Positions 10,121-23,410 of a DNA stretch of 64,000 nt are shown here, one piece after another. How positions within the stretch are numbered: the first letter of the stretch is position 1; each line of letters begins with the position of its first letter. This DNA is from Helicoverpa zea (Eukaryota > Arthropoda > Insecta > Lepidoptera > Noctuidae). Below the pieces are notes generated by a model. It did not search any database and was not told the DNA's origin. It saw nothing but the letters and a program-made list of their open reading frames with translations. The translations under genes and the position numbers were made by a program. Location of the stretch: assembly GCF_022581195.2 (NCBI RefSeq), contig NC_061471.1, positions 5,952,001 to 6,016,000 on the forward strand, written 5' to 3'.

Positions 10121-10280
10121 ACATCGGAATGCAAGCGCGTCTCTAAAAAAAGAAATTCTGCAGTCGCGGGCAGCAGGCGCGCGGTGCGGCGCGACGCGGT
10201 GCGGCACGCCGGGATGTTTCACACAGTAATGAAATATTTTATTGCGCGGCGCAACAAAGGCTTCGTGGAATTCCAACTGA
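10121..10280. other. GC-rich island
   Basis: A compact block of CpG-rich sequence (for example CGCGCGGTGCGGCGCGACGC) stands out from surrounding DNA of very high A+T. Minus-strand reading gives a 63-codon frame with biased Arg, Pro and Ala content, which GC-rich DNA yields by chance. It could be a regulatory island or an unrecognised exon. Confidence 0.4.
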
Positions 10281-10300
10281 GACCTTACATAACAATGTAC

Positions 10301-13300
10301 TCAGATTTTTAGTAATTCGCAAGTGCAAACGGGTTTTATGTGTTTCTGTTTTAGCGACTTCGCGTATGTGTGTCAGTTAAACAGAAGACACTTTGTATGC
10401 AACTAAGTTATATCCGAAAATAGTCTCTCGTGAAGCTTTTATTTTGTACCAGTATTAAAGTTTTAACGATTTCAAGAATTGGTCTTTTCATTTGACTTCA
10501 TTTCTGCGTCTCTTTTTCATGACACAGTTTAGCAGTTTGTCGGTACAACCGGTATATTGCCTAATCGATGATTAACGAGTACTCAATGATTTAATTCAAG
10601 TGTTTGGTAGATCGGAGAGCTATTTGCAAATGGGCTGCGGTTTGCGGTCTAGCGCACGCATATGCGGGCTTTCCTAAATCGAAATAATCTAATTCCAATT
10701 GATTATTTCATACTGTTTATGATTGACGGACCAAAAACCGTTTATGTGGTGGGATTGTAGCGGAATTATAAAGTGCTGATCGGTTCAACTGTGAATTAGT
10801 GGGCTTAGTTCGGTAAATTTAGGGCGTAGTGTGGGTCATTTGGGGGTTAACGATTAATTTTATTTCGATTTAATTATATCGATGTATAGACGATAAATAC
10901 CTACATATTTTAAACTACTTAACCCAACGTATTGCTGTAAAATTGCAAGCAGCTATCAGCAGAGAGCGCCTGACAGTTAACTTCTCTAACAACAATATGA
11001 CAAGCATAACATACCCTCCGGAATGTTCAGTGTTCATAGACAAAAGCTCATAGTTGACGACACCACGGTTATGAACATGGCGGGTGTGCTTTGCATTAAA
11101 CAGTAGTTTAATAAAATGTAAAAAGCATCGTCGCTCGGGGACGCGAAATTGAATATTTCGTTGGGTTCGTTTACTCCACTACAGCAAACTAGATGAGCTC
11201 GCCTCATTGAATCCGGACTCAATAACCGGCTACAATTGTGGGGACCTTTGGGACTTGGACTTGTTTCTCGTTAAGCCGGAATTCCGACCAAATTTTATAT
11301 AGTATTAGGTACATAATAAGGTGTTTATTAAAACTCAAATTCTCGGGAGATGGTCCGGAATCACAATCGTTGTTTGCCATAGTGTTTATTAGAGCTGGCC
11401 GTAGATGTACAAAGTTAAATGGAATTTTCAGGGAAACGCTCTTTGTAAAGGGCAGTTCAACCGGACAAACGGACTTAAGCCTAACGTACGGAATCACAGT
11501 GGGTGAGATCTCGACTTGCAAACATTATAAAACCATGCAGTTTGCTTGGGGCAACGTTCGATGTATCAAAGCGCATAATGCAACGTTACGTATTCCGTCC
11601 TGCTGTGTATCGGGTTGTTACCGAGTTTTATCTCCAGTCTTATCTCCCTATTGAGTTACTTTCTCTTCAGAGGAAAGAGTTTATAACCGCGTTTAGGGTA
11701 CAGTTCTACGTTGTATTTTATTGTTGTTCACAAGTATTTGGTGGTTACTGGGGCCGCCTACGAAACTCTAGCGGGCTGGAATTGAGCACTGTTTGATTTC
11801 GGCACGTTCAATTCAAAATCTATTTTCATTTCCTGGCCTGAATCCATTTCCATTTTCATTTGGCTTCTGTCGCTCTTGATGTATTGATTACTCACTTTAC
11901 ATTTTAGAAATTACCATGCCGCCTCGTCGGTTTTGTTTGCAAATTGTGTGAAAGATGGCAGTTTGTTTAGATTGGAAATTGGAAAATTTTAGGAAAAAAG
12001 AGGATGTATTACAAGGAATTTGTATATAAACACGAAGTCAAGATTTCTTAGTTAGCAAAACCATTACAGAATGTAGAATACAGTACCACCATTCAACAAT
12101 TCCTTTAACCGTAAAAACGTTTGTATTCCTCAAAGGCAGCGAAACAAAACCGCTAATCCCTAGAATTCCATTAGAAAGTACCTCAAAGTATTGCAGCTTG
12201 CAACCAACTAAGAGATCTGTAAGTAAATAGAGGCGCAATGAATCACGGTAACCGTTTTCCGATAAGGAGTGGGCTCTCCCGGGCCGATAGTTGGCGAGCC
12301 CTGTTTTATTGTGCTAGTATTTTCACTCTATCGCCAGTGAACGCAGCTCGGGCGGAAACTGAGATAAAGTCGCAACCTCACTGTAATATACAACCCCCTG
12401 TGTGTAGAAGCCATGTAACACTACACAAGTCGGCTCCTTCCACCAGCCCCGCTTTGAATCGCTGTTCGTCCGACTTCCAACTCGATATTTTCTTAAGAAT
12501 TCACGTGGCGATTGTGTCGTGAATACGGTCGGACCACGGTCGAGATTTAGAGTTAGTTATGTTGCATATTCTTATTTTATGTACGAACTTCATTTTGTAT
12601 GGAGTTATTCTTCTGATAAGGCCAATGAATAAGATAGTTTTATAGCTACCATAACTAGTCGTCTTTGTGGTATGCTTGCTTTGACTTTTAAATCTACCTT
12701 TTGCTTCGTTATAGCGAGCAGCCATTTAGTTTGGTTGTCAACTGTGCTTTTTCATTCCGTAAAATGAAAAGTTTGTAGTGGACTATGGATCAATTCCATG
12801 ATAAATAAGGACTGTTAGTTATTGACTTTTACTTGAAGTTATTCAAATTAAACCTCTTAGCCTGAATTTTAAGTAGGTACATTTTTGAACTGACAAAGCT
12901 TGAATTAAGGAAGACTCTTGAAACCTATTCCAATAAAGAACCCAATGATATCTGAAATAAACGAGGAAAAATTCTTGTTATCCGGAAGAAATTCTCGAAA
13001 AGCTTCGAGACGTACATAAGGAACTCACAATGGTGTATTTGCATGGCGCTGTAACATCATGCCATTCGGAAACTGATAAGGGTCCATGTTTAACAAGGGT
13101 TAATGCTCGGAAGATACCAAAAATATTTCCAATACACTGGATTACTATAAAAGAACACTGACTATGGTATTCCATAATGTGGGGCCTTCTGAAAGTGGAA
13201 CGGTTTTGCACACTCATTTGTTTTTATCATGTATTAGAGAATAGAGAAGTGCTATATTTTATATTGGGTAAACTAGGGCTCCGATGTTCTATTGTTACTC

Positions 13301-15234
13301 GAGTATGAGATTGAAGGATAGCAGTTCTGTTATCTTAGACATAATCTACGTGTTACAAATGTTGATAATAGCCGTTGGTGCAAAGCTATCCTCCGGTTTG
13401 CTATCCATTGCTGAGCAATGGATCACTTATTTTTTTATTTAATATGGTCTATCTGTTTCAAATTATTCTCCTTTGAATCAGTTTATATACCGTTGTCATG
13501 TCTACGACACCGAACAAAAGCGAAAACACAATGCAACTTAGTCTAGGTACACCCACACATAAAAAAGTACACTCACCAACAAAATTAGAAGGCCACAATT
13601 TTTACGAGGATATTCTCATAGTGCATGCAGTGTATTTGTGTCTGCAACCACGTGAAACAATAAACTGCATCCCGCCACGCGACCGGTCTCTTTTATTATA
13701 AACTTTTCTAATAAAACTGCCGATGAACACGAATTGGCTGGCTATGATGAAAATTTTCTGATATATCTCGTTGAAAATATAATTTTAGAGTTTAGTGAGG
13801 AGCTCGTTTTATTTAATATTGTGTACGAGCAGTAAGATGTTTTACTTTACGAGTATTATTATAGTTGATGAAAACTTATACGAATATAAACTCTGCGAGT
13901 GGCCAAAAATCTGAGAATACAGTTAGCAATCTTTACAAAACTAGTTTTACCATTTGTAAAAAGATATTTACATACTTTTATCGGATTAAATAATATCGAG
14001 ACGTATTCAGTGAAACTGATAATTGAGCTCAATAAGGTCTTAGTATAGAAAAAGCAATTCATAGTCGAGCAGATTTACTTCTCTGGTTAATAACCTAAGT
14101 ACCTTACACGACTCACCACATACACTTACATAGTAACTAGTTACCCAAAAAGACGAAACATGCTTATCCCACCAAGTAAAATCCACCAAATGACAGCCAT
14201 ACTCATTAAAATCCAACTCCACTATTTATGATATACCCTAGCTTTTAACATGCAACTAAATTGAACAGAATACGGTTAGTCTCGGCTTCACGGATAGCAA
14301 GAGAAAGTCTCACAACGTGCATTTTATTTTACGGTAATTTATTTTTGCTGGGAGCGTGTATCGTTCTGTGGGATTGCATTAGACAAATACAAGACTATGA
14401 GACTACCTAATTCGGGAGTGACGTCACTGGTATTTGAGATGGCAATTGTTTTGTATGTACTTTTGTTGAAGGTGAGATGTTATGAGTGGGATCGTTTATG
14501 TAGGTGTGTGCTGATGAAATGGGGGAATTTTGATATGAGCCCTTTAAAAAGAAGTTCACTCTTTTTGAAGATTTGAGGCTAGTGCTTATGTATCTTGAAG
14601 CAAAACCTCATCTTATCTATTTGCTCAGTGTTCATTAGTTTACGTAATGACTTCCTTCCCCCAAAAGCAATTACTACGATAAAAGGCCCATGTCCACGAT
14701 AGACCTAAAACCTGGATCTAAACACAAGCCTTTAAACCTTTTTGCATACATGAGGTGGTGTTAAACGAACAAACTAGAAGAGACGATGTAGCCGAAGAAA
14801 TACATTGTATAATAATTCAGTTATTTGCATTTTGCATAGACAGTGCACATGGGCACATTGCATAGCTAAGTATAAATGGATTTACATTTTAATGTCTTTG
14901 CAGGAACAATTTGTATTGCAGACACCTGAAACGTTTTGAATATAGACTGGGACGGCTTTCTACATAATTTATTACGGTGAATTGTTTTAAATTGAAATAG
15001 AATATACTACATTGTTGCGGTTTTTTTGGAAACTTGATTGTTTTTTGAATCACGCATGTTATCGGCTTTTGTAGTTTTTTCGTGAAACACTCTAAACGAA
15101 ACTTTCAAGATCAAAAATACGTACAAATAAATAAATTATTTAAAAAAAGTTGTATTTTTTCATTTCCTCTAAATCTACATTTAAGTCGACAGCACTTACA
15201 AACAAAACCACACTAACCTACGAATCGAAGTCGC
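10301..15234. other. Non-coding region with a mid-GC block near 12.2-12.5 kb
   Basis: No gene is supported. A 138-codon frame at 11238-11654 begins with GTG and overlaps a 100-codon minus-strand frame, which argues for chance. The block 12238-12540 is richer in GC than its flanks and carries GATAAGGAGTGGGCTCTCCC and CCGGGCCGATAGTTGGCGAG. It looks like a constrained regulatory element, though conservation cannot be judged here. Confidence 0.4.
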
Positions 15235-15405
15235 ATGATTTCATATCCAAGTAAACATTCATTCAATCTACATAGCGTTCCTCAAAAAATCCATTACCGC
15301 GGCATTCGGTGCAAGCAAATGGATACACAAACATGCATGTCGGGGCGCAGATCTTCAGCGGGAAGATTTCTTGGCGCATTCAGAGACGGCGAAACGGTAC
15401 GCGGG
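15235..15405 (+). CDS. Candidate exon ending at a strong splice donor
   Basis: From an ATG at 15235 the frame is open for exactly 57 codons to a consensus donor, GCGGG followed by GTAAGT at 15406. The last third (SGRRSSAGRFLGAFRDGETV) lies in GC-rich DNA. The frame also stays open past the donor to 15567, and the other two plus frames are partly open, so coding is not proven. A 5' UTR exon or regulatory CpG block is equally possible. The protein is not recognised. Confidence 0.25.
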
Positions 15406-16863
15406 GTAAGTGGCTGCTTTGTCGCGGGGAGGACTGGGGAAGTCCCCCGCACGGCGGTGTCGCATTACCCACGAGCGGGGCCATTGTATGCTACACCGCA
15501 CAACTTTGACTCCGAGCTGCAAGAAAATTGGGGCGCACGCTTTGTTGAATTATCTAGACAGTCGTAAGCAGATGTGCGCTGAATGGGCCCGTGCGGTGAA
15601 TGATGGCCGTGCACGTGGCAGGAAATCGTTACTTTTGTGCTAACCTGGAAAATGCAGACGTTTTAGTTTCCGTAGTTCTTTAACGAATCTTTTACCCATA
15701 CTATTATATACCTACCTATTTTCCATTATAAGCCTTATAATCCTAGATAAAGAGATAAAGCCATTTCATAAAAAAATTAAATCAAAAACCTTTTTCTCTA
15801 AACCACTTACCTTAATAATATCCTCTCCGTCTATGTAAATGGGATAATGATTGATAACAAATTTCGTTAGCCGCAATCCAAAAGTCTATTATAAATTGAA
15901 AGCAGGAGCCGCAAGGGCGACCTGATTTTTTATTCCAACATTTTTCATATCGAGTGACTTCGTTTATCCGAGCGGGTGGACTAAATTGGATGATAATCTG
16001 GTAAAGTGAGCCGCGATCTGGGCTAGAGGGATGCGAATTAAATGGTAACGAGCGGTGACCAACAAATTAACCGAAGCTCGGGGACGCAGCGGTTAATGCA
16101 ATTGTGTGTAGCTGCAGGATGCACCCTGCTGGTACCTCACCGGTACTCTTCAGTCGAGATGAATATTAATGGGTCAGCAAATTTTATAATTCAGATGCCC
16201 GGTTTAGACGTTTTTAAATTGCACACTGAGATGAATTTAAACTCACAGCGTTCTGCGTTTACATTTGCAGTTGGGATTAGGGACATACTGAATTGAATTG
16301 AAAATATTTTATGGATATTTCGGAATATTTACAAAACTGTACATGAAATAAAAATATTTTTCCTGTATATAGCTACTCGTAAAGCAGCTAATGAATGTTA
16401 GAACGACGGGACTGTAGTGCAAAATCGCAACAAACTAGTAGGTAAAGGTTTCACGTTGCATTAACACTCACGAGAACAATACTAGTCAAATTAACATTAT
16501 TTGATAGAATTTTCACAGCTTTTCTTTACATTAGTTACACAAGCTAACATGGAAAACTCAGTTCCAACCAGATTATGTCTCCTAATAAACGCGTGGAGCC
16601 CGTCAAGATAATTACATGTAATTATTATGTTAGCCATTTCAATTACGGCGTCATTCGCGGCGGGTTGTGATTCAATCCACGCCAAGGTATGGGGTAATGT
16701 TACCGCGAACATTCTTGGATTGTTACCTTTTTGATTTGGATATTGGTTTGATGCCTTTTTGTAATGGCAGCACAGATTGTAGAACAAACGTGCGGTACAA
16801 AAAATACTGTAGTGTGTTGGTATTAGAGAATTAACATCTGATAGCATCTTCTAGGTTTTAATT
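15406..16863. other. Non-coding region with GC-richer blocks
   Basis: The GC-rich block that begins near 15330 continues to about 15620. A second block at 16010-16270 carries CTCGGGGACGCAGCGG and GGATGCACCCTGCTGG. A 116-codon minus-strand frame at 16497-16847 has an ATG but no other sign of coding; it overlaps sequence with many TAATTA-like words. I regard both as possible regulatory elements. Confidence 0.4.
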
Positions 16864-17007
16864 ATTGAATCAAAAAGTAAGTATATTTTTAATGATTGAA
16901 TCAAAAAGTAATTATATTTTTAACGATTGAATCAAAAAGTAATTACATTTTTAATTATTGAATCAAAAAGTAATTAATTATATTTCTATTATTGAATCAA
17001 AAAGTAA
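16864..17007 (+). repeat. 31-bp minisatellite, five copies
   Basis: ATTGAATCAAAAAGTA recurs at 16864, 16895, 16926, 16957 and 16991. The first four periods are exactly 31 bases and the last is 34, with a short AATTA expansion. The linker is T-rich and slightly variable. Confidence 0.95.
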
Positions 17008-17230
17008 AAATACTGCCAAATAAGAATTTATACAAATTAGTACCTATTTATCCCCTAAACTAGCCTTTCATTGTCGTTGTAAATAGATTGTGAAACATGA
17101 ATATTAGATGATAAATTTTGATCGGAAAGGTCAATGGGCTGTACAATTTTTTCCTCAATCATCACTAACTATTTTGTGTAAGTCACAATAGACTCAAATA
17201 TAAAGGAAACAATTGGGAATTTTCTAGAAA

Positions 17231-17287
17231 AACGTGTACAAACGTACACGTTGTAAAGATGTTCAAAGCGTGTCGACTCGAGTCGAC
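17231..17287. repeat. Two neighbouring perfect palindromes
   Basis: AACGTGTAC, four bases, then GTACACGTT form a perfect stem of nine pairs at 17231-17252. Twenty bases on, GTCGACTCGAGTCGAC at 17272-17287 is a perfect 16-base palindrome. Right after it GTAAACA matches a forkhead core site. The cluster may be a regulatory site for dimeric factors. Confidence 0.7.
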
Positions 17288-17299
17288 GTGTAAACAAGT

Positions 17300-20200
17300 G
17301 GAGCCGGGGTATACACTTATACAAGCCGCACAACCAGTTTAATTCTTTAACAGTTTTCTGACGGCTTTTTAGTGTAGCTTGGGGAATTTTTTACTCTTAA
17401 TAGAATCACCCTTTCGTGTTAAAAGTTAAATTTGTGAACGTATTTATTGAATAAATCTAAGTTTTTAAAGGTTTGACGTCAAAAATAGAAATTAGTATTG
17501 ACAGTATTTTTGGTGAGGTGAAAAAAGTTTTGATTCTTATAGGTTATGTTTGTAGGTCATTTCAGGTTATTTCCATCTGACGATATACGTTCATTTGCTT
17601 TGTTAAGAAGAAACTCCGTCGTAAGAATACGTACGAAAATATAAACAGGCGTAGTACATATATATCGATGTAGAAAGATTACTAATTGATAAACCAACCA
17701 GGTGTTTTTTTTTTCCATAATGATAGTTTTTAGGCGCACTTATTTGTAAACTAGTAAATGACAGGATTATTAGTTTTGAACATATTTTCATTTTGTTATT
17801 AAGGCTTGACATGATTTTCTATCTTTTTGTGTATGTCACAGATCATAATTTGGCAGTTCGTTGTCCCTAGTTAAGATCCTTTCAAAGTAGGACAAGATTA
17901 TTAATACCTATTTAAAACATTTTCACTATTACATCTTTACACCCACACAATTCACAGAATGATGAAAATCGCAATATCTAAGTTAACAGTAGTTTGTACA
18001 GACTTAGGAGCATCGTGGAGCCCGTAAGCTTTTCAAATTCGCTGGAAGCTAAGTACCTACCCACTAACATAAGACTCTTACCTCCAGCCTAGCTTTGACC
18101 ACCTACATAACTTTAAATTTCAATTCTAGTGCACCTAGGTAATCTGATTTACTAAGGCTATTTTTAAATTTGAATTTAGAGCTAAGATTGTAGCCAATTA
18201 AGCGTGGTCTGGTTTTGGGTTCAGTGTATAAGTTGAATTTTTGAAATGAGGACTTATATGTTTCGTGGTAGCTTTCGTGTTATTAGAGATTTTATTTTTG
18301 GCTACTTCTCATACATTGCATAATGAGGTACATATTAACTTGAAATATTAGCCTATGTTTTTACTTTTGAATTTCAGATTTCGTCGTACAGCCCTAAAAT
18401 CTAAAATACTTTACATTCCACAACTATCTTGCTTCTGCTGCCTACCAGTTGTCACAACTTAATCCAGAAAGATGTTAATACCTCTACCAAGGCCTCTTAT
18501 CTGACCAGGTCACCTCAAGATCTCATATCAGCTTAACGCTCCCATTAACCGTAGACCATCAAACGCGTTCACTCGTCTAACAGAACATAAGGGTAATCGT
18601 GACTGGCCTGCACAAATGGCGACGCGACGATATTCATATTTCAGTCCGTATCGGCTAGATCCTGCGCCACTGCAAACCCTACGAAGATAGCGTGCCCACG
18701 ATAACTTTTTTTTACCTCACACTTGAAAACTGAACTTTAAAGTTAGAAGTGTAAGGTTGGTTCTTGCTTGGGGTGTGGTGTCGTTGAAAGGTAGTTGTCC
18801 CATAGTAGAAGTATGCAATAAAGACGTCAATCCATAACGACGGATGCAGCTATTATAGAGCGATGCTGTGAGTGCTTTACGGTGTATACCCGGCCGGAAT
18901 AAAGATGAGTGTAAATTTGTAGTGGTTGTGGACTCCGTAATGATGGCTTTATTGGCTGGGTAACGGTTACATTGTCGTGTTTATTGTTCTAGAATTTTAT
19001 TGGCATCATTATATTCTGGGATGCTTTTCATTGTATTGCCTTATGTTTTGACTAATAAGTGGTATCATAATTCTTGAACGCGCTGAACTTTATTGGAGTA
19101 TACAACTGTGTCACGTAAATATTCTTAAAGTATCTATTTATTTTTCCAGAAACAAAAGCCCTACGAGATTTTTGTACCTATTTGTTTAGATGAATCTTCC
19201 GTATTAAATTATTACCGATTATATAATTATTCAATCCAACTTCAAACCTCTTTATTTGCTGGAACAGTTAATTGATGTTATTCCCTATCTGCTGAAAACC
19301 CTTAGTTTTCCGTAGGCACCTGAAACGAAACCCAATATTTAGATACCATATTTTCATCATATCTCTGCAAAGCGAAAAACACGCCAGCTATCCTTTTACC
19401 ATCAGTATTTTCAGCAGGTGAAGAAATGCAACACACATTCATAATCCGCGTTCGTGCTCAAATTTTTTGCAGCGTGCCCTCTAATTCAACCAGATTTAAT
19501 ATAACAAACGTAACCACGTTTCCTAGGATGTAATTTGTTAGTTGCACAAAACAAATGCCGGCGTTGACTTTAGCTCCGGCAGCCATTTGCGGATCCGGTT
19601 CCATCCTGTTTGTAAACCTACTTACTTACATTCCGCGCTCGTGTGAATCCATAGAACAGTGCGCGTCATGGCTGCAATACAAAATATGCAATAGTTTGCT
19701 ACAAAGATGTATGACGGCAGAAAGCGCTGGATGGCTGAATCGCTGCAGCTGCTTTTTATGCAGCGGCTTAGTTCTGTTTATGTAAGGTTGTAAAATAGAA
19801 TGCGGGATTTTTGTGTGTCTGCAGATCGTTAAGAGTAGTGGTCTCGGGTTGTAAAGAGAATTCGTAAGATTGGCGATGGTTTGAATACAACAAATGTCGA
19901 ATAAAAGGAAAATAGTTATGTATGTTCATTTAAATTATTGTTGTAATGGAGGAACCAACTCTTACACCAAAAAACTTTTTGATTCAACATAGAAGATGAC
20001 AAAGTTAGTTATTGCTTGGCTAAAACCAGAACTAACTTAATCAAAACTATGAAAGATAGACTAATTTTCGAAACCTAATTGAACAAAATTACTAGAATAT
20101 CCAAAAGCGTAGTAAGTAATGAAATGGAGAGCAGAGCTAGCACTAACCAAGTGGTCATCAAAATTTACGGCGTTTTCAACAGTTTTAGAACGAGATTTAG

Positions 20201-20552
20201 ATTTTAGTAGCCAGCGAAATTAAAGATGGGCGCGGTTTCATCAATGTCTGTATTAGGAATAATATATAATCATGCATGAATATACTCTGCTAGTTATAAA
20301 ACTTCTTATAAAATCATATCAATGATGGATGGGCTATGACATGTTCTTGGACCTTTGTAATAAGGATTGACAGATTTCCCCATCATATTAACATTCATTA
20401 GAAATATCTACTAAGACAATGAAGGGGAAAATGACAAAAAAAACTGTTTCTAAGTTAGAAATTATGCCTAATAACATCCATTGAAACTAAAAGCACTTCC
20501 ATGTTTGTTTAATTTTTAATATCCTTGACGTTACTTTTAATCTTGTCTAGTT
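17300..20552. other. Non-coding region
   Basis: No gene is supported. Blocks at 18590-18700 and 19540-19790 are richer in GC than their surroundings; the second includes a 76-codon frame from ATG 19555 whose composition is not clearly coding. They resemble the other GC-richer islands in this window. Confidence 0.4.
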
Positions 20553-21031
20553 AAAAAAATCGGTAAAAAAACTTTTAAGTTAAACGGTTTTATCTTATGT
20601 GCACTGAAAACTAGAAAATAAAAAAAACTGTTACTTACCTATAAACCTACGTAGGTGGTCCCGGTCATATTAGACTAAAATAAAAACGTGGGGCCCATTA
20701 CCTAACCATTGCTGTAATACTTTCTTCTAGAGGTATATACCTAATAGGTGTGGATTGCATCGACTTACTATAATCGTAACTGGAGATTTTGACAATCAAT
20801 AAATCAGCCGTAGCGGCTTCACCAGCGAACGCCGAGCTCACGATCTACCAAAGAATAAAGATATGCTTTGCCATAGGTAGGATTTCAGAGGGCCCCACGT
20901 TTTTATTTTAGTCTTATATGACCGGGACCACCTACGTAGGTTTATAGGTAAGTAACAGTTTTTTTTATTTTCTAGTTTTCAGTGCACATAAGATAAAACC
21001 GTTTAACTTAAAAGTTTTTTTACCGATTTTT
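20553..21031. mobile_element. Foldback-type element with 144-base inverted arms
   Basis: The left arm (20553-20696) and right arm (20888-21031) are near-perfect reverse complements of equal length. Both include ACCTACGTAGGT, GTCCCGGTCATAT or its complement, and CGTGGGGCCC at the inner end. About 190 bases of unrelated sequence lie between. No open frame is present, so this would be a non-autonomous inverted-repeat element. Beyond the right arm, TTTTTTATTTTCTAGTTTT at about 21026-21044 repeats a phrase found inside the arm near 20960. I found no clear target-site duplication. Confidence 0.85.
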
Positions 21032-21089
21032 TATTTTCTAGTTTTTAGTATTCAATGAAGATGCCTACCGAATATTCCTCATTATATAT

Positions 21090-21440
21090 GGGTCAGCAGT
21101 GGTGAGGGAATGCCAGACTCTTACTGACTAAAAACCGTTGTGTTTCGTCGTAGGCCTTTTATGTACCAGGACCACGGTAACTCTTTCGAACAATCCCGCA
21201 GCCCTGGCCCTGTTGGACCCCGCTGGGGTTGCTGACAGTATTCTACTTGAGTAGCCCTTTCATTTGATACCCATATTGAAGGGGTTGTGGAAAAAATATG
21301 TAATCCGCCATTTTGTACCGGCGGCCATCTTGGATTTACAATGTTATTGATATTACTATATTGTATTGTCATCGGAATTGAAGGTGTGTACCAAATTTCA
21401 GATCAATCTGACAACAGGAAGGTACTTAAATTTGAATTAC
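21090..21440 (+). repeat. Dispersed repeat copy
   Basis: The phrase CCACGGTAACTCTTTCGAAC, then AATCCCGCAGCC, recurs in diverged form at 29983-30019 of this window, which shows it is dispersed. The copy also carries CCGCCATTTTGTACCGGCGG and CCATCTTGGATTT, which I recall from moth repeats. It lies right after the foldback element, so the two may form one compound insertion. No open frame of note is present. Confidence 0.6.
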
Positions 21441-23410
21441 AAAATTTGACCCAAGAATAAATAATAAAACAAACAGGATGAGCTAAATAAAACCGTTTAA
21501 AAATATTGCAATCTAATCACAACCCTATTTCTAAGGTAACTAAGTTGAATATCCTGTATCTGAAAATACAGTACATATGTTGTTTTTAAGTATGCGAAGG
21601 TTACGAAGTATTGTTTTTAGTATTGTGTCGCGTGTTAAACAGATTCAAGTATTCGAGTTGGTGTTATCCGGGAACATTTATGTCAATTTATTTAGGTTTT
21701 TAACTTGACTTACTTGCTATTAAGTGGTTGTTGGAGAATTAATTGCATTGAAATATAATCAAGATCTATTTATGTAGTAATATTATCTTTTATGGTTTTT
21801 TTTTTCATTCCCTTTGCAATAAATTGTTAGAAGGAAGTAGGTACTCTGATCTCACAATCTGTGCATGGCTATGCATCCCTATAGTTTTGCTTCAATAGAA
21901 ATGTTATCATTATCTATCCTCATTCCTCTCCACGTTTTTCCCACATGACTTACTTTTATCATAGAAAAATGACAAATATGGGCTGTCTTTATACTACGGA
22001 CATTTTATCTAATACAGCAACTTTAACTTTTTAAGCACTATATTATTAGGAACGCCAAGTAAACAACCTAAACTGTTTCGTCAGTCCATAATCAAGCAAA
22101 ATTCTAAGCTAATAAGTATTCTGATAAGTACTTACAACGTAATAACGAAGTAGATACAGAGTTATTGGAAACTAGTGTGCTCAAACCATGGAGAACAGAA
22201 TGACGAGCGGAGATGCCATAGCGAAGATCTCCTAAGAAAGTTCTACGGGTGACGAGGAATGTTACTGTCCCCGCCCTTGCAGGCTTTCGTTGGATCCCAC
22301 CCATTTTTTGTAATACCAAAAATCGTTGATAGATATCTTAAGAAACCAGAACTCCTAGTTAATACACTCTGATCATTTCGGTCACGCCCATCGTACGTAT
22401 TGGACCTAGGTGAAGACGCTTAGCCTAACTGCATTATACTCTTAGCATCTCCGCTCATTTTCCTTACTCCGTGGTTCTAACAGAGTTCTTTGAAATTAAT
22501 ATAGAAACGTGATTTAATTTCCGGAGCTCAGCAATTATGTTAAAACAATAACTGTTCAATATGTAATTAGTTTCTGTTCTCTTGTTCAGTTATATTGATT
22601 AACCTTAGTTTCGGTGTAATGAAACTATTTGAAGAATATGTTCAAAGTTTGAGACAGTTGTGAAGTTGCTTTCTGGTTTATTGGAATAGCTTTGATTGTC
22701 AATCGTTTTGTTTGGAAGTATTGAAAGAGAGCTGGTTGGACACACGAAAAAAATGGTGGAATGAAAACCGTATGTACACCTCCACGTATACGGCCGAAAA
22801 ATGGTGATAAAATTTGACGTTTCAAAAATTGAACCTCACTGGTTACTCAGTTAGATTGAATGTCTATAATATGTCAAGTCGATAATTAGCAAGATTTGTG
22901 TGTTTAAAGCATAGGCCCACTCGGTATCAAACCATCACATATTTATAAAATCCTCCATATAATAACACACACTTTTTATAGCTACCTCGCTTTATCCCCG
23001 TACAAGAGGCTACTTGCACATCAAAACGCAATTTTTACTATACTTTACACGCGTAGTCTAAGTGGGGACACATTTGGCCCCGTGTAAACCATGAGGAAGG
23101 TGTAAAGGGGTTCCATTATCCCGTCTCCGGGCCGTAAACGGCTGAAACAACCGTTGTCGCTGCCGTAGCTTGTTTTAGGAGCCGTTAAGCAGTTTTTAGA
23201 GCTCTCTTCGTGAAGGCGGGGCTTGGGATAACTCCTGTGTCTTCGGTTTAAAACCTAAGATGTTAGTGCTAAGAGATGTGGTAGTCTGATGTTCAAGGGG
23301 CTAATACGCTCATGATGGTTAGAGAGCGTTTACTTTGTGGAAATTAATGCAAACTTTCAAACAAAATCTAGCAACAGAACATAAAATAAGACAAAATCAT
23401 CATCACTACA
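21441..23410. other. Non-coding region
   Basis: No gene is supported. The block 23060-23240 is richer in GC, with CGGGCCGTAAACGGCTG and GTGAAGGCGGGGCTTGGG, and stands out as another island of the kind seen elsewhere in this window. Confidence 0.4.

Noticed and set aside
11238..11654. Plus-strand 138-codon frame
   Set aside because: Begins with GTG, overlaps an opposite-strand 100-codon frame, and shows no domain, signal peptide or splice signals.
16497..16847. Minus-strand 116-codon frame with ATG
   Set aside because: No recognised motif, ordinary AT-rich codon use and no promoter or poly(A) signal at suitable places.
18420..18560. Possible reverse copy of the intron-2 repeat (CTACCAAGG...TCTGACCAGGTCACC)
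   Set aside because: Only a few scattered words match; divergence is too great to call.
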